Positions 11,816 to 21,897 of a stretch of 64,000 nucleotides of DNA are shown here, in pieces (position 1 is the first letter of the stretch; the number at the start of each line of letters is the position of its first letter). The notes beneath the pieces are model-generated. The model was given only the letters and a program-made list of their open reading frames with translations, ran no database searches and was not told the origin of the DNA. The position numbers and the translations under genes were made by a program. This DNA comes from Tilletiaria anomala UBC 951 (Eukaryota; Basidiomycota; Exobasidiomycetes; Georgefischeriales; Tilletiariaceae): NCBI RefSeq assembly GCF_000711695.1, contig NW_013546997.1, forward strand, positions 1 to 64,000, given 5' to 3'.

Positions 11816-12403
11816 CTTGGATTGCAAAGAGTGAATGGCTTGCTGAAGTTGAGTTGTAGTGCGCACACTATTGCACGGTCGGGGTTGTAACGATGGAGCA
11901 GATCAAAAGGTGCTCGTTAATCTGGGGGCATAGTAGACTGCTGTGACTTCGTATGATATTCTGAGATGCTTGGAACGGCGACGACACGCCTTGGCCCTAG
12001 TTGGCCCTGGCGAGTGGATTTACAGGGAGATAGGGTCATCATGATGACCAGTACTAGGGTTGAGGCCTCAGTCCTCCAGCTGACAAGCGCAAGCTTTCAA
12101 GTGGCGCGCCCCCGCGCGAGTGCCACTAGAACGAAGCTGTTGATATGATACCAGTTGCAACTTCGTGTCACATGTCTTGCACCGATAGTTTGTTTACGTA
12201 AGCGGTCCAAGTGGGTTTCCAATCACGCCTGGACACGGTCTCGAGGCTCCTCCAGCGAGACGAGGGCATGCCATGTGTGTAGCTCTTCATCCTGGCCGCA
12301 TCCTTTAGCACCTGACATCTGATATCGGATGCCCGCTTTTGGCTGGGGATGACCTGGGCTGCTGTCGTCCGCACGGAGTATTGGCGACAGAGAGTATAGC
12401 TTT

Positions 12404-13272
12404 CTAACTTAAGGTGGAAGGACTTGTGGCGCGCGATTGCGCCGTCGTATCCTCTCCGTAGCAGTAGCCAGGAATTGCGAGGAATAAGAGACGATCACTC
12501 CTAATGACTTCTGCATCTGCACGAGACAACGCGAAGGCAAAAAAACTCTTCGTCGTGAAACAGTAATCGTAGAGCTTGATACTCTCTGGCGGGTGGTCCT
12601 TGTATCGCAAACCTTTTCCAAGTTCCTGATCCAGCTCTTTCACCACGAATGCGCGCCGTAGACTTCCGATTACCTGCGGGTGCTAGAAACCTTGAGCCTT
12701 GCATTGATGAATGCGTGCGCCTCAAAGACTATGGATGTTTTCCTAGATAACCGCTCTTTCGGGCATTGTCATCAAGTGAGAGTGATCGTATTTTTGACTA
12801 GCAAAGCGCTCCAGGCAGCGACATGAGCCCAACTCAAGGCCTGACGCTAACGTTCTCTTGAATCTCAGACTGATCGCACGCACGCTGCGTGTTTGTTATG
12901 GAGAGCAACGAAGAGGATATGGGCAGCTGCTGTTTCTTGCAACTGTGCGGGATGATTGATGTACGCTCGATCTTGACTGGCAGCTTGACGGACTGCATTC
13001 AGCCCCCACGGAATGCCTAAGGAGCTACTTTGGTTGAGATGGAAAAGGATCCACAATTCATCTTCGATAGCCTGCAGTACGCGCGCCTGCGATGTTCTGT
13101 AGTCGTCGCAGCCGCCAACAACTGCCCCATCCGTTTCCTTCTTTGGTTGCCATGTATCTGCACCATGGGTGAAAACGTTTGCCTTGAAACGATTCTCCTT
13201 CCAAAGAGAAGCTCGGGATTCCTTGGTGCGAGTACTATTCCTTCGAAGTCGGCCTTCTCTATTGAAGCTCGA
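12404..13272 (-). other. Unresolved coding-like segments, unknown gene or decayed gene
   Basis: Two minus-strand stretches read like protein: 13272-12865 (135 open codons, with GGCDDYRTSQARVLQAIEDE and NHPAQLQETAAAHILFVAL) and 12673-12404 (about 89 codons, with ELDQELGKGLRYKDHPPES and CFTTKSFFAFALSRADAEV). Amino-acid make-up is ordinary and non-repetitive. I could not link them with convincing splice sites: the frames between 12865 and 12673 are interrupted and the one obvious junction would need a 17-nt intron. No start codon is assigned and no family is recognised. They may be exons of one unknown gene, a decayed gene, or chance open frames. Confidence 0.3.
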
Positions 13273-13929
13273 CTAGATTGCATCTTTTGACAGCGGGTAA
13301 GGGCGACTAAGTCGTTGTCGATGAGGTCATATGGATTGCAGCTCGATGGCGTGGCCGTCCATGCGTTGAATACCACCCAATCGGAGGCAGCAGGAGCACA
13401 GCCTGCGACCCTGTTCTTTTCCTGCGCGCTCCGCACGCCTCCCGACGCTCTCTTGCTCACCCGTATGTTGTGAAGAACGAAAGGAACACATGACCGTGCA
13501 TTCAGCCCTACCGTGACATAAGCCCGCCTTCGACACACCCACCAGCGTCTCCGCTCTCCACTGGTATCACTCGTGCTCGACTATGGTATCTGTACCTGTA
13601 TGCTTCTTAGACTTGTCTCAATCTAGCCATTATCTCTGCCTTCGTGAAGTGCTTCTGCACCGCTGAGGATTGGTCTACTGTCGGCGTTGACGGTCACAAT
13701 ACAGTGATGATGGGTTTCTCTCTACAGGAGGGCTCTGAGGCCGCGGCTCAGAGGCATCAGAAAATCACCCTGGCCCTTTCACATGCAAGCGCGACCTTGC
13801 CCGCCCCAAAATGCTCCAGGAAGGGTTCTTGCGTAGGGACCCCCCCGGGGGTCGCGGGCTAGAGTGACTTCACACCATGTTTAGCCCTGGACGGCCCCTA
13901 CCAACGACCATCGTCCTCGACTTCTAGCA

Positions 13930-14105
13930 TACTCCATAACTTTGATTGAGTCGCTACTTACTACTTTACCATAGTCGCGACTTCGTATTTGAGCGTTTGA
14001 GTAGCTAGAGTCACGAGTATTGACTTTTGACTCTTGGGTCTTGAGTTTTGATCGCTTCACCGTCGAATGCTGAGCGTTGAGCATTGACCATTGGCTATGG
14101 ACTCA
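13930..14105. repeat. TTGAC/GACTC-rich low-complexity cluster
   Basis: A roughly 175-bp stretch is filled with degenerate TTGAC, TTGAG and GACTC motifs without a fixed period. Its end (14083-14098) shares a 16-nt word, inverted, with a similar cluster near 27430. It may be a worn minisatellite. It lies about 200 bp before the transporter start codon. Confidence 0.45.
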
Positions 14106-14299
14106 TGGCTGGCAATCACACCTCGCTCCTTTGATCTGCTGGGTGAGGAATCCCCATACTCAACACCACAGGCACATCCATCGACTTTTCCCCTACCCCG
14201 ATCGGCGCAGAATTCAGCTTACGATCAAGTTCGATTACGATAGAAGGTGCACAGGGATAGAACCGTCATTGATACCTGTTCGCATACCTGCATTTCGTC

Positions 14300-15878
14300 A
14301 TGTTGAATGCCGCCGAGTACCGGCAACTGCCCGGCGAGGAGGCCGCGGCGGAAGTTTTCGAAGATGGAACGCCAGAGAGCGTCGAGGTGACCGGCAGGTG
14401 GCAGATCCTGCCCATGCGTCAAAAGGTCCTGGTCTACTTTCAGTTCGGGTTGCTCGGCGCCGGTGTTTTGTTGCCCTTGTGAGCTGGAACAGCATCCTTG
14501 AAGCTTGCTAAGTGAGTGAATACTGAACAGTACGGTCTTCTTCCATTACACAGCAACGCACTCATTACTCCATCCGAATACTTTCGGGCGTGTTTCGCTT
14601 CCACTAAGTACGCGAACAATTTCGCTTCTTGGATTGTGGTTGGGTATAATGCAACGACCATCGTCTTCAGTGCCCACGCCACTGCTACATTGGAAAAAGT
14701 TAGTATTGCTGCGCTGAAGGGAGGAATTGGGCAACTAATTCCTAAGTGCCTCACAGACGACGCCTCAAGCGCGAATTACAAGGTCAGGGCTTTGCATTCT
14801 CGGATCGCTGCTCGCATTCACACTCTCCACCTTCATTGTGACGCAAGCGAACTCCGGAACGGCACAGCTTTACTTTGCCTTCGTAATTTTGCTTTCGATT
14901 TTTATGGCAGCCGCCACTGCGTACTTTCAAAACGCAACCGTGGCACTCTCTGCGAGGTTTGGGCCTCTGTGCATGGGCTCGATGCTTTCTTTTCAAGGTG
15001 TTGTCGGCGCACTCATAAGTCTTGTCCAGCTCATCGCCGCTCTGTCCTTCGTTAAGGTGCAGAGTATCTCCACAACTGAAACTGTGCCGATCGATGCCGA
15101 GACCATCAAGTCTGCCACTGCCTTCTTCACCTTCACAACCGTGCTGATGGCGATTGTCTTGACGTCTTTCCGAATACTCACGAGAACGCGGCTGTATGCC
15201 GAGGTCGCCACGAAGGATGCAGCTGCTATGCAAGAAGCCGCCATCGGAGCATCACGGCCAATCAGCTCCTTAGAGCGCCTTGTTAGTGTGCAGCGCAAGA
15301 TTTCTAGCCTTTGTTTTTCCATCGCAAGCGTGTTTGGCATCACATTGTGCCTTTTTCCCGCATTGACATCGCGCGTCACGTCATCATCGGCAAAACCTGG
15401 CACGTCGTTGGCATCACCCCTCATCTTCTCAGCGGTACACTTCCTTGTCTTTAACACGCTGGACGTTGTCGGCCGGACAATACCGTCGCTGGTGCCTCCG
15501 AAGCTCATCCTGGAGCGAGGGTGGATATTCATACTGTCGGCTCTGACAAGGATCGCGTTCGTTCCCTTATTCAAGCTTGGCCACCTGCAAACCACGCATG
15601 CGCCACCTGCAGAACCTTCGGATTCCCTGGATTTGTTGTTGTCACGCGCAAAAAACGACAGTGTCTCAATCCTACAGGCAGATTGGGTATTCTTCTTGCT
15701 CCTCTCTCTCTTCGCCATTTCGAACGGTTACCTTTCCACATCGCTATTCCTTGCCGCTCCTAATCACCCGCAACTCCGTGTGGACGAGCGGCAACCCGCG
15801 GCCACTATACTCAGCTTTTGGCTGACGATTGGATTAGCAATTGGCAGTGCACTATCTTTCACTACTTCCAATTGGTAG
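14300..15878 (+). CDS. Equilibrative nucleoside transporter (ENT/SLC29 family)
   Basis: Three exons, 14300-14478, 14554-14698 and 14757-15878, give 481 residues. A short cytosolic N-terminus is followed by VLVYFQFGLLGAGVLLPF and NALITPSEYF, matching the TM1 signature of ENT proteins (LLPxNAxIT). About 11 hydrophobic segments follow, with a hydrophilic loop in the middle and FQGVVGALISLVQLIAAL and VDVVGRTIPSL-like positions (here NTLDVVGRTIPSL) typical of the family. ENT proteins move nucleosides down their gradient across the plasma membrane or vacuole; yeast Fun26 is the vacuolar member. The stop at 15876 ends shortly after the last predicted helix, so a further small exon is unlikely but not excluded. 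Intron 1 codes a WNSILEA-like string in another frame (see findings). Confidence 0.9.
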
Positions 15879-16605
15879 GGTCAGTCTCTCGTCGCGAAGG
15901 CTATAAGTGATCGCAGCGCTGTGAAGCGTGTACTTATCGGCTTGCAAAACCCCACAGATACATTGCAGGTATCTTTAAGTGGAGTACTAAGGATGCCTAG
16001 TGAGCCGTGGATAGTTTGAACATTGAAAGTCAAACATCATACCAAGCCTCGTGCGCAACTCCTATCGCATAGTAAGGCCGTTGGAGGAATCATAAAATCA
16101 ACCCAGTCAAGGCACGTCAAGTAAAGCACGCAAGTCGTGGGCAACATTGCGCTGGGTGAGGCATCGCAAAGCGATTCAATCCGCTCTTGGTGCCTCCCAT
16201 TTAAGAGGTGACAGTGGATACATGACCCAGTCAAGAATGACTGACAGTCGTATAAAATGCGGTTGCTCTTAATTACACATATGCTTTGGTCGATCGTCTC
16301 CATGCTCAAGAAAAGCGGTGGGGAAAGGAGGTCTGCTCGGTTCGAGTCTGGAGTGCATGGGAGGTGGGTTGGGGTAGAATGGAATGGAATGGAATGTGAT
16401 GGGGGTTGGAAGATACGGACAGAAATGCTGGTCGGATCGGGGTTGAGTTTTGGATGCTATTGATAGCGGAGATGATGGTCAAATGGGCTAGTCATGCCGC
16501 CGTTGGCAAGCGCACTTCGCAAAAGCGAACAGCCGTCCCCCAAACTCCTGCTCTTGTGTGCGCCGCCTTCCACACCCCGTGGACGCTGCCCCTCACAACG
16601 CCCTC
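15879..16605. other. Intergenic spacer between convergent genes
   Basis: 727 bp between the transporter and CDK1 3' ends. It holds a few GGAAT pentamers (16377-16395) and nothing that looks like a gene. Confidence 0.6.
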
Positions 16606-18058
16606 TCACAACCCATTCCCAGCAAGGTACGGGTGCTGCAAAGCGCGCTTGGCCGAGATCCTGCCCGCAGGATCGTAGACAAGCATGTTCTTGAGCAGGT
16701 CGATCCCGGACGGATCCAGATTCTTGACCTCTTCGCTCAGAGGCTTGCCGCGCCAATTCGGGAAGCTCGACTTGTAGTCGGGCAGAGCCTTCAGCCCGGG
16801 CCACGTCTCGTCTGTCGGTGTGCCAAGGATTCTGTATCGCCACGTAAAGAGAAGAAGACGGGGGAGCAAGGGTAAGCAACCTAGGAGGGACCGAGGGGAG
16901 GAGCAACAGCTAGTAGGTGTGAACGCACCGGAAAATCCGGAAGATCTCATCGATCTCCGAGTCGCCAGGGAAGAGCGGAACTCTGCTCGCCATCTCCGCA
17001 AAGATGCAGCCCACGCTCCACATGTCAATTGCGGTCGAGTAGTGCCGGCTACCGAGCAGCACCTCGGGCGCGCGGTACCAGAGTGTGACGACTTCGTGCG
17101 TGTATGTGCGCAGGGGGATGCCGAACGCGCGCGCCAGGCCAAAGTCCGCCAGCTTCAGGTTTCCCTCCTTGTCGATCAGCAGGTTCTGCGGCTTCAGGTC
17201 GCGGTGAAGAATCCGGTGCGCATGGCAGTAATAGATACCCTTGACGAGTTGGAATGTAAATTTCTGGAGGATAAGAAAAATATCACGGTGGCAGGCAGGC
17301 AGGTGAGCAAGAAAGAATATATGCATGTAAGCAAAGCTTTGCGAGATGATCGCACGTACCTTGACCATGTCCGGACCCAGCCCGTCCCCTTTTGAGCCGA
17401 CATTGTCCATGTATTTTTTCAGGTCCAGGTCCAAAAACTCGAATACCAGGTATAGCTTTTGTTCTTGGTGAATAATGTCATATAGTCTGCGATTGGAGAA
17501 GCAGCGAGCGCAAGGAAAGTATGAATATTAGTCGCGATGTAATCAGAACCCACGAATGCGCCGCCCAATGTGCACACTCACGTTACGATGTTGGGATCCC
17601 TAAGCTCTTTCAGCAGAGAGATCTCCCTGATGGCTGTAGACGGCACACCCTCATCTTCGGCTTCGAGGCGAATCTTCTTGAGCGCGACGATGCGGTTATT
17701 GCCGATATCCTTAGCCTTGTATACAACTCCATATGTGCCTGTGTCGAGGATGTATGCGACGTGGATATGAGTCCGTCACGTGTATGCGACGCAAGCAGGA
17801 GGGTGAGTAGGGAAGGAGGTGGCAGGTCAGCACGATGCGTCCTGACAACCACGGCGAGAAATGCTTTGCAGGTAGCTGCATCCGTAAAACATGTCAAAAA
17901 GGCCTATTTATGGATGCACAAGTCGATCATGGCCTACAAAGTCGATACTGCGTTGCGAGGTCGTGCAGACCAGGCCATGAACGTCGACACCACATCAAGA
18001 ACAACGGCGGACAATGCTCACCTTCGCCAACCTTTTCGATCTTTTGGTAGTTCTCCAT
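16606..18058 (-). CDS. CDK1: Cyclin-dependent kinase 1 (Cdc2/Cdc28)
   Basis: Five exons (18058-18022, 17738-17582, 17486-17360, 17263-16929, 16831-16606) give 293 residues, the size of Cdk1. The protein starts [20 protein letters not shown], with the inhibitory Thr14-Tyr15 pair in GEGTYG. It has an exact PSTAIRE cyclin-binding helix, the catalytic HRDLKPQN loop, [11 protein letters not shown], the T-loop [13 protein letters not shown], and [20 protein letters not shown] near the end. This is the master mitotic kinase, acting with cyclins in nucleus and cytoplasm. The first intron (18021-17739) is the longest in the window at 283 nt and splits the glycine loop codon, a position where Cdk1 genes often carry an intron. 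Divergent with the prolyl oligopeptidase gene. Confidence 0.97.
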
Positions 18059-19279
18059 CTTGCGTTCCTCCCGGCATACCAAGGTTCAGCACCGAGCTCG
18101 GTCTGCGGATCTCTGATGCGTACGAGTAAGACCGGGTGCAGCGCACTGGATGCGGACGACGTGCGGACGAGGTGTGAATGGAGTGCAGTGATGGGGTTGG
18201 GCGAATGCTGGTGTTGTTGTTCGGGGCGCTGCCTGAGCCGCGTCGATGAGAGAGCGGTGAGCAACAAGTGCAATCAACTCACTCGTGGGACGCCGTTGCG
18301 GGCGGAACAGCAAGAGCAACCCATGAAATGGTCACTCATAGATCCTCGCATCGCACTGCACCAGCCAAAAGTGTTTGCTGGACAAAGTTCTGACGCGCGT
18401 CGTGCCTCCAGTCAGCCTCGAGTTGAGACGCGTCTCTCTCGCGTCTAACTCCAGCAACCAGCGATGTGCGCCAGCCCCGCTCGTCAGCCAACAGCCGCAC
18501 AGCGTTACAGCTGCACGGCGTCACAGCCCAGACGCGCTTCGTTTGCCCTTTTGGGCTCACTCTTCGAGCTTCTCAAGGTCTTGAATTCGCAAGGCATCGC
18601 TTCGACCCATGGAACATGCCGAGCACAAGCGATATGATGAGATTGAGCATCGTTCAATGTGCTGCCAATCTGCCATACCGAATACGCATATTTACATTCT
18701 TGCTGCACAGTTGCAGACGGTGTTCTCGTGTTCGATGGCAAGCGCGTCGTTGTTCTGACTTCTGAGGTTTTCCGTGCGGGCCGTGGACGCGTGCCTTTCG
18801 GCCGAACAGCGCCTGCTTGCGAGGCGAGACCGCGGGCATTTGGGCACTCTTGTGGTGCATGTGCATGCCAAAGGGAGTTTTGCGCATAACTGCACATTGC
18901 CTCGGCTTGAGCTAGTGTTGGTCGAAGAGAGGCGAGGCGATGACCGATGGAGAGAGACCGCGTGGATGATTCATTCATATTCCATACCCAAGTGGAGCTT
19001 GCTGGCCCCCTTGGTCGAGTGTCCGAGTCTATTGAGCGGGTCACGAGTGCAAGGTGACAGTCTTTGTGGGGATAGCTTGCCATAAAGGAACTGCCTCTAC
19101 CATCTCCCCTCCCTCCCACCGCTTCGCCATCCATGCTGCTAGCGTGGGGTGTCAGTCGCATTACCCTGAGGGCAGCAGTCACAACTAGCTGGGAAACAAC
19201 AACAACAACAGCGGCAGTAGCAACATTGTACATCCCTTTATCTCGCACGGCACGTATTCCGCGACGTCCCCGAAGCACA
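18059..19279. other. Divergent promoter region, CDK1 and prolyl oligopeptidase
   Basis: 1.2 kb separates the two start codons. It contains an ACA-trinucleotide run near 19196-19212 and a CT-rich tract just upstream of the peptidase. An 885-nt antisense open frame here (19389-18505) is judged spurious. Confidence 0.5.
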
Positions 19280-21897
19280 ATGGCCAGCCCTGCACCTGGT
19301 TGGGACCTTAAAGCACGGCCTTTTCCCCAGGCGAGGCGCGACGACCAAGCGTCTAAGACGTACACGTCTGCAAACAAAGGCTCCGTCACCGTCCCCGAGC
19401 CGTATGTTTGGCTCGAGACACCGCCAAGCCAGAGCCTCGAGACTAAGAAATGGGTTCAGGAACAGGCCGACTTCACCCAAGCATACATCAGGCAGAATCC
19501 GGAGCGAGAAGCATTCAAGGAAAAGGTAGAGCAGAATTTCTCGTACCCGCGCATCAACATCCCGGTCAAGAAGAAGAATGGCAAGTTCTACTTGCACTAC
19601 AACTCGGGTCTGGATCCCCAAAGCACTATCTACGAGGCGACCCAGGAGGAAATTGATGCAATCGAAAAGAGCGACGGCTCAAAGCCGCCAGGAAGGGTCT
19701 GGTTCGATGCCAATGTATGTACGCAGTGTGAGGAACCGTGCCAGTGAACCATTGCTCTGATTCTCACTTGCATCCTCGTTCCCAGCTTCTCAGCAAGGAG
19801 GGAACCATCGCACTGACGAACACTCGTTTCTCGACTTCCGGTAAATTGGTTGCGTACGGCATCTCGGTGTCCGGCTCGGACTGGGAGACGATTTACTTTC
19901 GTCAGACTTCGTCCCCCTTTGTCGCGGGAGAGGACAAAGAGTCCGCTTACAGCCCCAGTGGTGGTCCTGATCGGCTCGAGGACTCTCTGGAGTACTGCAA
20001 GTTCACATCTGCCACGTGGACGCCGGACGATAAGGGCGTTTTTTACCAGACATACCCCAAGCCATCCATCTCTGAAGCGGCGAATGACTTTTCCAAAGGG
20101 ACAGAGACGGACGCCAACCTCAACGCGCGCCTATGGTACCACCGTCTCGGCACCAAGCAGTCGCAAGACATTCTTGTCATCGACAAGGACCCGAAGACGC
20201 CAACGGCGGGCTGGGGGACACATGTGACCGAGGACGGGAAGTATCTGGTGGTCTCTAGTTACAAGGACACAGACACCAAGAACAAGATCTGGGTCGCCCA
20301 GCTGGAAGGCCAGCAGATTGGAGAGGCTCTCAAATACGTCGCTGTGGCCGGCGAGTACAAATTCTCTCTAGACTACGTCGCGCACGACGGTTCACGGTTT
20401 TACTGGATAACCAACAAAGATGCTACTAACAGTAAAGTCGTCTACTCCGACCTCGACTTCTCCCAAGCGCGCTCCGCGAAGCATATATCCGAGCTCGACA
20501 CATCTGCGCCGCTCCACGACCTCATACCAGAGCAAGCCGACGCGACGCTCGCCGACGCGACAGTCGTGGCGGGCGACAAGCTGCTCGTCAACTACACGCG
20601 CGACGTCAAGTCCGAGCTGTGGCAGTATGAGCTCAAGTCGGGGCAGCAGGTCAAACGATTGCTCCCCGACTTTGTCGGAACAATCGGTGGCATTTCGGGA
20701 CGGAGAGAGGATCAGGAGGCTTTCGTCTCCACCACGTCCGAAACCAGCCCCGGCAGCACATACCGCTTCACGTGGACCTCCGCTGCATCATCCTCTGCAC
20801 CGACTGAAACACCTTTTGAGCGTACATGGCTCACAACCAAGGTCGCCTCCATCCGCTCGGAAGACTATATCTCCGAGCAGATTTTCTTCCATTCCACCGA
20901 CGGCACTCGCGTTCCCATGTTCGTCACGAGACACAAGGACACAAAGATGGACAGTACGGCACCCGCGCTGCTTTATGCGTACGGCGGATTCAACATCTCC
21001 ATCCAGCCAGGCTTCAGCCCCTGGATGATGACCTGGATCACTGAGTATGGCGGCGTGCTTGCCAAGGTGAACGCGCGCGGAGGTGGAGAGTACGGGCAGA
21101 AGGTGAGATTGCATCGAGCGGCGCATGCGCAGGCGTTCGCGTGCGTGTGTGCAGAAGCTAACGCTTTCATTTGGCCTGGGCGCTGCGCCTCTTATAGTGG
21201 CACAATGCAGGGCGGCTGCTCAACAAGAAGAACGTCTTCGAGGACATTTTGTCCGCTGCTAAATTCTTACACGAGAACAAGTACGCGGAAAAGGGCAAGA
21301 TCATCATCAACGGCGGCAGCAATGGCGGTCTCATGGTGGGCGCGTGCATGAACATGCTGACAGAGGAGCATGGTATTGGTGCAGGCATCGGCGAGGTCGG
21401 CGTCATGGACATGCTCAAGGTAAGGGCAAACTGGGTATTGCACCATTCTTGATGACTTTGCAAAAAGGCATACAGCTTTTTCCTATTTTTTATTCTTTTT
21501 CCACTCATTCATTCCTTCTCTGTTTACGCAGTTCCACACCTGGACGATCGGCTCAGCGTGGATCGCCGATTATGGCAACCCAGATGAAGATCCCAAGATC
21601 TTCGACTACAACTACTCCTACTCTCCGCTCCACAACGTTCAGGAGGGCAAGATCTACCCAACATACCTTTTGGCATGTGCCGACCACGACGACCGCGTCG
21701 TACCCGCGCATACCTTCAAACTCACAGCAGAGCTGCAGCACAAGCTCAAGGACAACCCGAATCCGATTTTACTGCGCGTCGACATGAACGCAGGCCACGG
21801 CGCGGGAAAGTCAATCCAGAAACGCATCGAGGAGGTCGCGGATCGCGTTGCCGTCGTCGGCTTGGCGCTCGGGCTTAAAATGCGCGGCCGCGAGTAG
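19280..21897 (+). CDS. Prolyl oligopeptidase (S9A)
   Basis: Four exons, 19280-19714, 19786-21102, 21198-21419 and 21532-21897, give 779 residues. The N-terminus has the family element [10 protein letters not shown] seven-bladed propeller follows (for example [19 protein letters not shown]). The catalytic alpha/beta hydrolase domain carries [33 protein letters not shown], the nucleophile in [13 protein letters not shown] (Ser625), [13 protein letters not shown] (catalytic Asp712) and NAGHGAGK (His747), so the triad is complete. It should cleave short proline-containing peptides after Pro in the cytosol; fungal relatives also include macrocyclases of toxin and borosin pathways, but no such precursor lies nearby. 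An upstream in-frame ATG at 19133 would add a 49-residue basic leader resembling a mitochondrial signal; the ATG at 19280 has the better context and fits the family start. Confidence 0.96.

Larger units (their letters stand above)
11816..14299. other. Divergent intergenic region, RTF1 and nucleoside transporter
   Basis: 2.5 kb between two divergent starts. It contains the unresolved coding-like segments at 12404-13272 (listed separately) and a TTGAC/GACTC-rich low-complexity cluster at about 13930-14105. No complete gene could be assembled. Confidence 0.5.

Noticed and set aside
16321-16360. tRNA B-box-like GGTTCGAGTCT
   Set aside because: The T stem pairs poorly and no acceptor stem or A box is found at the right distance.
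16377-16395. GGAAT pentamers as satellite DNA
   Set aside because: Only about three to four units; too short to call a satellite.
18505-19389. 885-nt minus-strand open frame across the CDK1/POP divergent promoter
   Set aside because: It overlaps the POP first exon in antisense, has no domain, an Arg/Ser/Thr-rich composition typical of antisense frames, and no promoter of its own.
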